DNA of 32,750 nucleotides, taken from positions 1 to 32,750 of the forward strand of contig JAPLOV010000201.1 of the NCBI GenBank assembly GCA_026400565.1, read 5' to 3'. The notes under the pieces are model-generated. The model did not search any database and had not been told where the DNA came from. It saw nothing but the letters and a program-made list of their open reading frames with translations. This stretch comes from Hyphomicrobiales bacterium (GTDB lineage Bacteria > Pseudomonadota > Alphaproteobacteria > Rhizobiales > Beijerinckiaceae). The translations under genes and the position numbers were made by a program. Below, piece by piece: positions 9,525 to 17,872 of the stretch (position 1 is the first letter of the stretch; each line of letters begins with the position of its first letter).

Positions 9525-10268
9525 TCAGTTTCCGACAGACTGGTTGATGCGGGTTGCGGTATCGCGGTAGGTGGTCGACGGATCCTGGCCGGCGCGCAGC
9601 TTCTCGATCGCGGTCATGCGCCGGACCGTATCGATGCGGCCCTCGGGGCGGCCACGCTCAAGATCGAGCGGATCGGCCACGAATGCCGCAAGATTGTTCT
9701 GCGTGGCACAGCCGAAGTTCCAGTACGAGGTGTTCTGGGCGGAGACGCGCCAGTTCGATGTGCCGAGGTCATCCGGCCAGTGGCCGCACGAATGGGGCAC
9801 CTGTGCCTGGAGCTTGGCGAAGGACAACCGGATCGGTGCCGCAATGGTATGGTCCGGTGCCGGATAGCCGCGCACCTGAACCACAGAGCCGGCGATACCG
9901 TTGTGTGACAGGGCGCTGCGCACGGCGTGCAACCCATGGTGTCCCGCCGTGCTGCGGCCATCATAAGTCGGCACTTCGGCAATGATCTGGCTGCGGCCAT
10001 GCGTCCGATACTCGGCGGCGAAGGCGGCAAGGTCGCTGGACTGGCGGGAGTCGAGCTGTCGCGCACCGGCGTATATGTCCAGCGAGCGCGGCGCTTCGGT
10101 GAGCACGATGGGATGGCGTTCGCGGTAATCAGGCAGCACGGAGCCGGTGATCTCCGTCTTGCGGCCCGCACAGGCTCCCAGCGAAAGGCCGAGCACGACG
10201 ACGGCAACGAATGTGCGGGCATGCGGCATCATGGGGGCTCCGGAACGTGACGTGTCGAGACGTGTCAT
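9525..10268 (-). CDS. cpaD: CpaD family pilus lipoprotein
   Basis: LSLGACAGRKTEITGSVLPDYRERHPIVLTEAPRSLDIYAG is typical of CpaD. The start could be ATG 10268, ATG 10232 or TTG 10289. Confidence 0.9.
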   Translation of the reverse strand: MTRLDTSRSGAPMMPHARTFVAVVVLGLSLGACAGRKTEITGSVLPDYRERHPIVLTEAPRSLDIYAGARQLDSRQSSDLAAFAAEYRTHGRSQIIAEVPTYDGRSTAGHHGLHAVRSALSHNGIAGSVVQVRGYPAPDHTIAAPIRLSFAKLQAQVPHSCGHWPDDLGTSNWRVSAQNTSYWNFGCATQNNLAAFVADPLDLERGRPEGRIDTVRRMTAIEKLRAGQDPSTTYRDTATRINQSVGN

Positions 10269-10285
10269 GGCAGTGATCAACCCCT

Positions 10286-11839
10286 TCAATCTGCGATGAA
10301 GCCGATGCGGCCGCGATAGCCCTGTCCGGCGCTTGGCTTGCCACTGCCGTAGATCTTGTTGAGGCGGCCAAGCAGGATGGACTGGGCGTCATGGGCATCG
10401 ACGAAGCCATCATCCGGCCGGGCGATCTGCCTGGGATCGGCCGGCTTCGCCAGGTAGGGCGTAACCATGATCAGCAGCTCGGTTTCGTTGCGCTGGTAAT
10501 CGCGCGAGCGGAAGAGCGCGCCGAGGATCGGCAGGTTCAGCAGGCCCGGAAAGCCGTTGATGGCCTGACGCGACGACTGCTGGATGAGACCGGCGGTCAT
10601 CATGGTGCCGCCGGACGGGACCTCGACCGTGGTGTCGGCCTTCCGGACGCGGAAGGCAGGCACGAGAATGGCACCGATCGAACGCGAGCTTTCAACGTCC
10701 ACCTCCGTGACCTCGGTCGCCACACGCATGCTGATGCGGCCTTCGGAAAGAACGATGGGGGTAAAGTTCAGCGACACACCATAGGGCTTGTACTCAACGC
10801 CGATCTGGCAGATTGGTGCGACGCCGGGGATCGCCGAGGGCGTGCAGGACTGGCTGGCAGGTACGGGCAACTCGCCGCCGGCGGTGAACTTCGCCGCTTC
10901 TCCGGAAACAGCCGTGAGGGTCGGCTCCGCCAGGATGCGCGAGACGCCGGCACGTTCCATGGCGCGCAGCACCGAACCGTTTGGGCTGTTGCCGAGGGTC
11001 AAGCTGGATTCCGGCTGGGACAGCCCGACAGTGAACGGGTTGTTGATGTTCGCGGCGAGATTGAAGCTTCGGGTGACCCAGCTTCCTTGCGCATCGACTC
11101 CGAGCTGTTTCATCGCCTGGCGCGAGACCTCGGCGATGGTGACCTTGAGAAGGACCTGATCGCGGCCACGGATGGTCAGAGAATTGATCACCGCGCCGGA
11201 ACTGGCACCGACTGCCCCGGCACTGACCCCGACGAACGCCTTGGCGATGTCCATGGCCTGTGATGCGTCTGAAGCGGTGGGCACCTGGCCAACCAGCAGG
11301 ATCGAATCGCCGGCAGGCTTGACCTCGATTTCGGCGCGCGGAAGGGCCGTGCGCAGGGTCTGGCGCAGGACGTTGAGGTCGCGCCCAACCGAGATTTCCA
11401 GCGCTGCGATCTGCTGGCCGTCGCCATCCATGGCGAAGATCGAGGTGGCACCGTCGGCCACGCCGATGATGAAGAGCTTGCGGGCCGATCGCACCACGGC
11501 ATTGGCGACGCGCGGATTGGCCACGAACACTTCCTTGGCATCGCGCGGCAGGTCGACGATCAGCGACTTTCCGATCGACAGATCGAGGCGCTGAGCGCCC
11601 GAACCGGAACTGCGCGTGGTGATGCGATGGCTGGAGGAGCCACTCTGGGCCTGCGCTTCGGCAATGGCCAGCTGCAGTGGCAGGAGCACGGCCGCCGAAG
11701 CAGCGGCCCAATGCAGGGCACGTCCTGGCAGCGCACGTCCTGGCAGGGCACGTCCTGGCAGCGCACGTCCTGGCAGCGCACGTCGCCGGATGGCATTGGC
11801 AAGGCTGGGAAGGGTCATCGGGCTGACAGACCGGTTCAT
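10286..11839 (-). CDS. cpaC: Tad pilus secretin CpaC/RcpA
   Basis: 517 aa; N-terminal pilus-N domain (LIVDLPRDAKEVFVANPRVANAVV), BON-like and secretin domains (VPSGGTMMTAGLIQQSSRQAINGFPGLLNLPILGALFRSRDYQRNETELLIMVTPYL). Confidence 0.96.
   Translation of the reverse strand: MNRSVSPMTLPSLANAIRRRALPGRALPGRALPGRALPGRALHWAAASAAVLLPLQLAIAEAQAQSGSSSHRITTRSSGSGAQRLDLSIGKSLIVDLPRDAKEVFVANPRVANAVVRSARKLFIIGVADGATSIFAMDGDGQQIAALEISVGRDLNVLRQTLRTALPRAEIEVKPAGDSILLVGQVPTASDASQAMDIAKAFVGVSAGAVGASSGAVINSLTIRGRDQVLLKVTIAEVSRQAMKQLGVDAQGSWVTRSFNLAANINNPFTVGLSQPESSLTLGNSPNGSVLRAMERAGVSRILAEPTLTAVSGEAAKFTAGGELPVPASQSCTPSAIPGVAPICQIGVEYKPYGVSLNFTPIVLSEGRISMRVATEVTEVDVESSRSIGAILVPAFRVRKADTTVEVPSGGTMMTAGLIQQSSRQAINGFPGLLNLPILGALFRSRDYQRNETELLIMVTPYLAKPADPRQIARPDDGFVDAHDAQSILLGRLNKIYGSGKPSAGQGYRGRIGFIAD
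11718..11783 (-). repeat. 15-bp tandem repeat, about 4.4 copies, in frame in the cpaC signal peptide
   Basis: gcacgtcctggcag[c/g] repeated at 11718, 11733, 11748 and 11763 plus partial gcacgt; encodes (RALPG)n on the minus strand. Confidence 0.95.
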
Positions 11840-11846
11840 GATGTCC

Positions 11847-12653
11847 TCACGGCTTTGCTGACTGGGTTGTGATGCCGAACCGCACGAGCGTCAGGCCCTG
11901 ACGCCCGGCAGTGTCGACAGGTGCGACCTCGCCGGCATCGGCCAGGCTGCGCAGTGCCAGCGAAATGGCCCCGGATTTCTGGGCCAGGGTCACGGTTTCG
12001 ACCTGGCGCGGATCAAGTTCGAGCGTCGCCGTCTCGCCAACCACGACCTTCTCGCCATTGCGCTCCTGGATGTTCTGGCCGATGGCCAGAACCCGGATGT
12101 TGGTCAGGATGGTTTCACTGACGAAGCTCTCGACCGTGGAGGGTGCCGTGTCCTGCCGCCCGGTCTTGATGATGTCGACGCGGTCATTGGGGAGCACGAA
12201 GCCGCCCGCTGTGCTGTTGCCGGCGCGGTCGATCGAAATGGCGATGGCGCGCTTGCCGGAGGGCAGGACTGCCGACAGGAAGCCCGAGCCGTCGGGACGG
12301 ATCAGCTTTTCCTTGCGGATCGGCTCGAAGGCGACAAAGGACGAGCGCACGAGGGCCCCGATCACTTCCTTCTCGAGCGTGGCTGCCTCTGCCTTGCTGA
12401 TGGCTCCTTTTGGCACGCTGTCCTGAGGCCAGGCGAGCCAACGGACATCATTCTGCGTGACCATATTGCCGAGCGGCAGGTCGTAAACGGCCACCAGCAC
12501 CTCAACGGTTCGGGTGGGTTCGACTTCCCTGACGACCTTGACCGTCGATGGTCCTTCGCCTGGTGCGATCAAGACATAGGCCACCAACATGGTGAGAACC
12601 GAAATGCCCAACACAACGGCTCTGGCGCCTGAGATTCCCAACATGGTGACCAC
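11847..12653 (-). CDS. cpaB: Flp pilus assembly protein CpaB/RcpC (SAF domain)
   Basis: 268 aa; VEVLVAVYDLPLGNMVTQNDVRWLAWPQ and DRAGNSTAGGFVLPNDRVDII are typical of CpaB. Confidence 0.93.
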   Translation of the reverse strand: MVTMLGISGARAVVLGISVLTMLVAYVLIAPGEGPSTVKVVREVEPTRTVEVLVAVYDLPLGNMVTQNDVRWLAWPQDSVPKGAISKAEAATLEKEVIGALVRSSFVAFEPIRKEKLIRPDGSGFLSAVLPSGKRAIAISIDRAGNSTAGGFVLPNDRVDIIKTGRQDTAPSTVESFVSETILTNIRVLAIGQNIQERNGEKVVVGETATLELDPRQVETVTLAQKSGAISLALRSLADAGEVAPVDTAGRQGLTLVRFGITTQSAKP

Positions 12654-12704
12654 CCGTAATGACGACTTGAGACATCACCATGCCGGCCAATCGTCAAATT
12701 ATGG

Positions 12705-12719
12705 TTAACCATGCGTTGA
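12705..12719. promoter_or_regulatory. CtrA-like site TTAA-N7-TTGA upstream of cpaB
   Basis: ttaaccatgcgttga; one mismatch to TTAA-N7-TTAA. The same TTAA read on the other strand gives TTAA-N7-TTGA. Confidence 0.25.
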
Positions 12720-12771
12720 TGACGCACCCGTCGCGCCGTCAAATCCAACCCGGCCGGCAAACCTGCCGTTG

Positions 12772-13287
12772 TCAGCCAATCATGGCGACCGACTTCCAGA
12801 TGGTGGAGTAGGGAAAGATGAACAGTCCGGCCATGGCCAGGGCGATGCCATAGGGCACCCCATTGCTCGGAGAGTGCAGCCTCTCAAGCCAGGTCCAGCC
12901 CAGGGCGAAGCGCGGCAAGGGATAGGTGCGCATGGTCAGGATCCACAAGGTCAGCAGGCCACCTGCGACACTCGAAATCATCACATAGGCCGGAAGCAGC
13001 TCGGGGCCGATCCACAGCGCCGTCGCAGCGGCCAGCTTGGCATCGCCTCCGCCGATCCAGCCGGCGGCAAACATGCCGAAGCAGATAACCAGAACGAGTG
13101 CGCCAGCGCCCAGATGAAGGCCAAGTTGCGCCAGCGGCAACTGGCAGACCAGCGCGAACACGACGAAGGCTGCGATCAGGCCGAGAGAAATACGATTGGA
13201 GATGCGCATCGATACGAGGTCGCTGGCTGCCGCATAAGCCATCAGGGCTGGAAAGATCAGCAAAGTCGCGAGTGTCATGATCGACAT
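12772..13287 (-). CDS. cpaA: Prepilin peptidase CpaA/TadV (A24 family)
   Basis: MSIMTLATLLIFPALMAYAAASDLVSMRISNRISL (ASD motif) and GWIGGGDAKLAAATALWIG (GGGDxK motif). ATG at 13287 preferred over the longer ORF. Confidence 0.92.
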   Translation of the reverse strand: MSIMTLATLLIFPALMAYAAASDLVSMRISNRISLGLIAAFVVFALVCQLPLAQLGLHLGAGALVLVICFGMFAAGWIGGGDAKLAAATALWIGPELLPAYVMISSVAGGLLTLWILTMRTYPLPRFALGWTWLERLHSPSNGVPYGIALAMAGLFIFPYSTIWKSVAMIG

Positions 13288-13417
13288 CAAAAAATCTCCG
13301 ACAGGAGTGATCCGCGCTCCGGCCATCTGGGCATGCGGGAGGTGTCGTTCCGGTATCCGGCACAGGAAGGGCGACGGCCGTGCCTGCACCCGGGCAGCAC
13401 AGGAAGCCAAAAGAGAA

Positions 13418-13446
13418 GGTGGACCGCCCTCCAGGAGCGGTCCACC
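13418..13446 (-). terminator. Rho-independent terminator/attenuator between flp and cpaA
   Basis: Perfect 10-bp stem ggtggaccgc/gcggtccacc with 9-nt loop; minus-strand tail TTCTCTTTTGGC. Confidence 0.65.
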
Positions 13447-13488
13447 GTTGTCCGGCGACGCCGATGCGTCAACCTGGACGGTTCTTCA

Positions 13489-13659
13489 TCACTTCCCGCC
13501 GAGGCCTTTGTTGACTTCCTGGAATTTGGAATTCAGGTTCGTACCAATGTTCGTCCAGACGGTGATGCAGACCACGGCGATGAGGGCGGCGATCAGGCCG
13601 TACTCGATTGCGGTTGCGCCAGACTCGTCCTTGGCAAAGCGATTCATCAGATTCTTCAT
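13489..13659 (-). CDS. flp: Flp family type IVb pilin (56 aa; absent from the supplied ORF track)
   Basis: MKNLMNRFAKDESGATAIEYGLIAALIAVVCITVWTNIGTNLNSKFQEVNKGLGGK; canonical G^ATAIEYGLIAALIAV Flp motif; AAAGGAG Shine-Dalgarno upstream. Confidence 0.97.
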   Translation of the reverse strand: MKNLMNRFAKDESGATAIEYGLIAALIAVVCITVWTNIGTNLNSKFQEVNKGLGGK

Positions 13660-13734
13660 GGGAACACTCCTTTTACACCACGGTTTCGTCGATCGTCGCC
13701 GGTGTTAAGGCCCGAAGATCGTCGACTGAATTGA

Positions 13735-13940
13735 TCTTACATGCCATATCTTGCATATCGGTTAAATCAAATATCGCTTTTGTCATCACAGTATCATGTA
13801 TTGTATATGGTTAATTGCTAATTTAGTTGAAATTATACTTAGTATATCATCCTTTACGAAATCATAATTGAAATCATATTTTATCACTCGGCGATCAATC
13901 TTTGTAAAATTTTTGAATAGATGTCTTTTTTATTTATAGT
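13735..13940. promoter_or_regulatory. AT-rich divergent regulatory island upstream of flp
   Basis: Hand count for 13741-13940 gives 52 G/C of 200 (~26% GC) in an otherwise GC-rich window; lies between flp (-) and the pilus-N gene (+). Confidence 0.7.
13811..13825. promoter_or_regulatory. CtrA-like site TTAA-N7-TTTA
   Basis: ttaattgctaattta; one mismatch to TTAA-N7-TTAA, but inside an AT-rich region. Confidence 0.25.
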
Positions 13941-14200
13941 CCGACCGCGAACCGCAGATATCATGCCAAACTGCGCTCAAGCACGGCCATGATCGATCGG
14001 GACGATGCAAATCGCACAGCCGGCCAATGCCTTTCCAGCGGGCCGCAACACTCTGCGCAGGCGCTGTCCGCAGCACGCGCCACCGCTTAGGGCGCCATGC
14101 AGCAACCTGCCGTGCATCGCAGAGCGGCGCGTTATCGAATTCTTCACCATGCAAGGCGCATACAATCCGTGATCGATCCCATCACACGGGGCCAGGACAC

Positions 14201-14758
14201 ATGATGCCGATGCCGGAACAGTTTCGCGATCAAGGCGGGCCAATGACCGCCCGTCCGTCTTTGGCACGTCTTTCGCTGGCACGACTTTCACTGGCAATCC
14301 TCATGCCTGCTGCCGTCAGCCTTGCCGCGCTCGGGATCTGGTCAGCAACAATGTTGCCAGCCAAAGCCACCGAACGCCTGGATGCCGTGGTTGTGGTTGT
14401 CGACCACGCCAAGGTGATCAAGCTGCCTGAGAAGACCCAGACCGTGATTGTGGGCAACCCGATGATCGCCGACATTGCGGTTCAGAAGAACGGCATCCTG
14501 ATTGTTACCGGCAAGAGCTTCGGCGTCACCAACTTCATCGCTCTCGACGGCTCTGGCGGCATGCTGGCTGAATCGCGCGTGACGGTGCGTGCGGCGACCG
14601 ACGCTGTCGTCACCGTGCAGCGCGGCATGGACCGCGAATCCTATTCCTGCGCGCCCCAGTGCCAGCCCGCGATCCAGCTCGGCGACTCCGCCAAGTTCTT
14701 CGGCGATGTCGGCGGTCAGGCCACCAGCCGCAACCAGATGTCCGCGCCCGCACGATGA
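14201..14758 (+). CDS. Pilus assembly protein N-terminal domain-containing protein (stand-alone secretin N-domain)
   Basis: VDHAKVIKLPEKTQTVIVGNPMIADIAVQKNGILIVTGKSFGVTNFIALDGSG resembles the CpaC N-terminal domain; signal peptide; no secretin domain. ATG at 14201, 14204 or 14243. Confidence 0.82.
   Translation: MMPMPEQFRDQGGPMTARPSLARLSLARLSLAILMPAAVSLAALGIWSATMLPAKATERLDAVVVVVDHAKVIKLPEKTQTVIVGNPMIADIAVQKNGILIVTGKSFGVTNFIALDGSGGMLAESRVTVRAATDAVVTVQRGMDRESYSCAPQCQPAIQLGDSAKFFGDVGGQATSRNQMSAPAR
14258..14302 (+). repeat. Degenerate 15-bp tandem repeat (3 units) in a signal peptide
   Basis: TCTTTGGCACGTCTT / TCGCTGGCACGACTT / TCACTGGCAATCCTC encoding SLARL-SLARL-SLAIL. Confidence 0.7.
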
Positions 14759-14764
14759 GCGTGG

Positions 14765-14779
14765 TTAAACAGCGGTTTA
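14765..14779. promoter_or_regulatory. CtrA-like site TTAA-N7-TTTA upstream of tadE
   Basis: ttaaacagcggttta; one mismatch to TTAA-N7-TTAA. Confidence 0.3.
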
Positions 14780-14865
14780 TGCCGTTGTTTGTGAGCCTTG
14801 CGGCAAACTAACACTTCCGAAAACAATATTGGCTATTCCTCAGCGAAAGCTGGAGATTGAATGCC

Positions 14866-15441
14866 ATGTTGAGGGATCTTGTTCGGTCGTACCTGATCCG
14901 TCCGCGTGGCGTGCTCACGCGCTTCCGCAAGGATGCAAAGGGCGCGACCGCGATCGAATTCGGACTGCTCGCCATGCCGTTCTTCATGATGTTGATGATG
15001 ATCGTCGAGTCGTCGATGTTATTCTGGACGCGTCAGGTCCTGCAGGAGGCCACCTCACAGGCGGCGCGCACGATCCTGACAGGGGAAAGCCGTAACGTCT
15101 ACACGGGAACGACCACCGAGCAGACGGCCAAGTTCCGTGACGCGATCTGCGAAAACATGGCGCTCGGCAGCGATTGCGCGACCCGACTGTTCGTCGATGT
15201 TCAGCCGATGGGCACCTCATTCCCGCCGAATACGGCCGCATCGATGATCTCTGGCAACACGATCAATACGGCAAGTTTCAAGATGCGCCCGGTCGCGCCA
15301 TCCGAAGTGGCTGTCGTGCGCGTTGCCCTCAAGATGCCGGTTCTGGTGCAGGGCTTCTTCGGAACGATGGCGGTGCTCGATGATGGCTCCAACGTCCTGC
15401 AGGCCGTCGTGGCCTTCCAGGCTGAACCCTACGTGTTGTGA
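14866..15441 (+). CDS. tadE: TadE family pseudopilin
   Basis: MLRDLVRSYLIRPRGVLTRFRKDAKGATAIEFGLLAMPFFMMLMMIVESSMLFW; class III prepilin site GATAIEFG. The ORF start at 14857 is TTG; ATG at 14866. Confidence 0.87.
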   Translation: MLRDLVRSYLIRPRGVLTRFRKDAKGATAIEFGLLAMPFFMMLMMIVESSMLFWTRQVLQEATSQAARTILTGESRNVYTGTTTEQTAKFRDAICENMALGSDCATRLFVDVQPMGTSFPPNTAASMISGNTINTASFKMRPVAPSEVAVVRVALKMPVLVQGFFGTMAVLDDGSNVLQAVVAFQAEPYVL

Positions 15442-15451
15442 GGCCACAGCC

Positions 15452-16153
15452 ATGATCAGCCTGCAGCACCTCCTGCGACGCGTCCGCCGCCCGGCCACAC
15501 CGGCCCCCCTCGCCCTGGACAGTGCCGGCACGCGGGGCACATCCTCGCTGCTGTCTCGCCTGAACCGCCAGCGCCATCGGCTCAAGCGTGACGACAGCGG
15601 CGTTGCGGCCGTCGAGTTCGCATTCATTGCGCCGATCATGCTGCTGCTGCTGATCGGCATCGTCGACGTCAGCCACGCGGTGTCGATCAACTGGCGCATG
15701 GTCAACCTCAACAAGACGCTCGCAGACCTGTCCTCGCAGACAGCGACCCTGACGACCGCGCAACTCGACAACATTTTTACCGCGAGCGCCGTGGTTCTGT
15801 CTCCTTACGACGGCAAGCTGCCGCGCATGACGATTTCCAGCGTGATCGTCGGCAGCGACAAGATCGCGCGCGTCTGCTGGAGCGAAGCGAGGGAAGATGG
15901 CCGGCCAGGACCGTTGCTCAAGACCATCAGCGGGCTGACCAAGGGCACTGTCGTGCCCATGCCGAACCTCCAGATGGCCGAGCCGGGCATCTCCTACATC
16001 GTCACCACGACGGTTCTGGACTTCAAGGGCATCATCAGCCCGGCGATGGAGATGAATGCGAAGATGCTGTACTTCCGGCCGCGTGTGGGCAACCGCGACA
16101 ACGGCACGGAACAGGTCGAGCGCACCGGCCAACCCCTGTGTGTACCGGTCTGA
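15452..16153 (+). CDS. TadE/TadF-like pilus pseudopilin
   Basis: ATG 15452; RLKRDDSGVAAVEFAFIAPIMLLLLIGIVDVSHAV (pseudopilin processing region) directly downstream of tadE. Confidence 0.83.
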   Translation: MISLQHLLRRVRRPATPAPLALDSAGTRGTSSLLSRLNRQRHRLKRDDSGVAAVEFAFIAPIMLLLLIGIVDVSHAVSINWRMVNLNKTLADLSSQTATLTTAQLDNIFTASAVVLSPYDGKLPRMTISSVIVGSDKIARVCWSEAREDGRPGPLLKTISGLTKGTVVPMPNLQMAEPGISYIVTTTVLDFKGIISPAMEMNAKMLYFRPRVGNRDNGTEQVERTGQPLCVPV

Positions 16154-16177
16154 GCCCGGCTTCGTCCGGCCGGACCA

Positions 16178-17677
16178 CTACAGCGTCTGGTTGTAGTCGC
16201 CGACTTCCGGCCTGAGCCTGAGAATGCCGTCAACGAGGCGGAACATCTCGTGCTTTCGGGCATCGGAAACCGGGCTCTCGACGACCACGACGATCTCCGG
16301 CTTGTTGGACGAGGCCCGCACCAGCCCCCAGGTGCCATCCGTCATGGTGCAACGCACGCCGTTGACCAGGTTGAGATCGCGGATGCCGTGGCCATCCGCC
16401 CCTTCGCCGGCGGCAGCCATGGCCTTGAAGCGGGCGATGGCATCGTCGACCACGCCATACTTGATCTCGTCGGCGCATTTGGCCGACATCGTCGGTGAAC
16501 CCCATGTGCGCGGCACGGCGCGATACAGATCGGCCATCGAGCGCTCAGGGTTGCGGTCGAGCATCTCGATCACCGCGATGGCGGTCAGCAGACCGTCATC
16601 ATAGCCGCGCCCGACCGGCGTGTTGAAGAAGAAGTGACCCGACTTCTCGAAACCGGCCAGCGCGCCGAGTTCGTTGACACGGCGCTTGATGTAGGAATGC
16701 CCGGTCTTCCAATAATCGGTCTGGACGCCGAGCTCCTGGAGCACCGGATCGGTGGCGAAAAGGCCGGTCGACTTCACATCGACGACAAAGCGCGCGCCAG
16801 GATGCAGTCTGCCCAGGTCACGCGCCAGCATGACGCCGATCTTGTCGGCAAAGATCTCCTCGCCCTCGTTGTCGACCACGCCGCAGCGATCGCCGTCGCC
16901 ATCAAAGCCGAGGCCGACATCGGCACCGGTTTCGCGCACCTTGTCGGCGATGGCGTGCAGCATCTTCAGGTCTTCGGGGTTGGGGTTGTAGCGGGGGAAA
17001 GTGTGGTCAAGCTCGGCGTCGAGCGGGATGACCTCGACACCGAGGCGCTCCAGCATCTGCGGCGCAAAGGCCCCTGCCGTGCCGTTGCCGCAGGCCGCAA
17101 CCACCTTGAGCGGGCGCGTGATGCGGCGATCCTTGAGCAGGTCAGCGATGTAGGTTTCGGCAAAGCCGGAAACGAACTGGTAGGCCCCTCCCTCGCGCAT
17201 CGCCCCTTCGCCACCGAGCACGATGTTGCGCAGGGCACCCATCTCCTCAGGGCCGAAGGTCATGGGCCGGTTGGAACCCATCTTCACCCCGGTCCAGCCA
17301 TTGTCATTGTGCGAGGCGGTGACCATCGCAACGCACGGGCAATCGAGCGCGAACTGGCCGAAATAGGCCATGGGCGACAGGGCGAGCCCGATATCCCTGA
17401 CCCGCATGCCCGACGCCATCAGGCCGGCGATCAGCGCATACTTGATGGCGGCGGAATAGCCGCGGAAATCATGCCCGACCACGATGTCGGGCCGCACGCC
17501 CAGCCTGTGCACCAGTGTACCGATGCCGATGCCGAGCGCCTGCACGCCCATCAGGTTGATCTCTTTCTCGAACAGCCAGCGCGCATCATATTCGCGAAAC
17601 CCGGTGGGCTTGACCATCGGCTGGGATTCATAGGCGGCGGTATTGGGCAGGAGCCGTGCCACGGGGAGAGGGAACAT
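16178..17677 (-). CDS. Phosphomannomutase/phosphoglucomutase
   Basis: MFPLPVARLLPNTAAYES...; active-site MVTASHNDNGWTGVKMG, metal loop GFDGDGDRCGVVD, sugar-binding FEKSGHFFF. ATG 17677 preferred over the 723-aa ORF start. Confidence 0.92.
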   Translation of the reverse strand: MFPLPVARLLPNTAAYESQPMVKPTGFREYDARWLFEKEINLMGVQALGIGIGTLVHRLGVRPDIVVGHDFRGYSAAIKYALIAGLMASGMRVRDIGLALSPMAYFGQFALDCPCVAMVTASHNDNGWTGVKMGSNRPMTFGPEEMGALRNIVLGGEGAMREGGAYQFVSGFAETYIADLLKDRRITRPLKVVAACGNGTAGAFAPQMLERLGVEVIPLDAELDHTFPRYNPNPEDLKMLHAIADKVRETGADVGLGFDGDGDRCGVVDNEGEEIFADKIGVMLARDLGRLHPGARFVVDVKSTGLFATDPVLQELGVQTDYWKTGHSYIKRRVNELGALAGFEKSGHFFFNTPVGRGYDDGLLTAIAVIEMLDRNPERSMADLYRAVPRTWGSPTMSAKCADEIKYGVVDDAIARFKAMAAAGEGADGHGIRDLNLVNGVRCTMTDGTWGLVRASSNKPEIVVVVESPVSDARKHEMFRLVDGILRLRPEVGDYNQTL

Positions 17678-17872
17678 GGAGCCGTGATTCCTTGTTGAAA
17701 GCGGCACCGCTATACCACGGCTTGGGTTGGCGTCGTCATGCTTGTGATCCGACGCGGGCAGCGACACAGGAGGTGCTTCCCGATGGCCTGGTGAAGCCCT
17801 GCGGCAAGCCTGCGCGCACCTTCCGGCCGATGGCCGCTTGCGCTGCGGCCCGCTTGCGCGCAAGGGAACGGC

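Noticed and set aside
11718-11783. Possible CRISPR-like repeats at 11718 and elsewhere
   Set aside because: Units are contiguous 13-15 bp tandem repeats with no spacers; the 11718 set is in frame within cpaC.
13608-14297. Small ORFs around the flp spacer (13608-13814 +, 13930-14154 -, 13977-14297 -)
   Set aside because: The first is antisense to flp; the others have no motif, no good ribosome-binding site and overlap the divergent promoter or the pilus-N gene start.
16634-17698. 354-aa plus-strand ORF
   Set aside because: Antisense to the phosphomannomutase/phosphoglucomutase gene; no domain motif.
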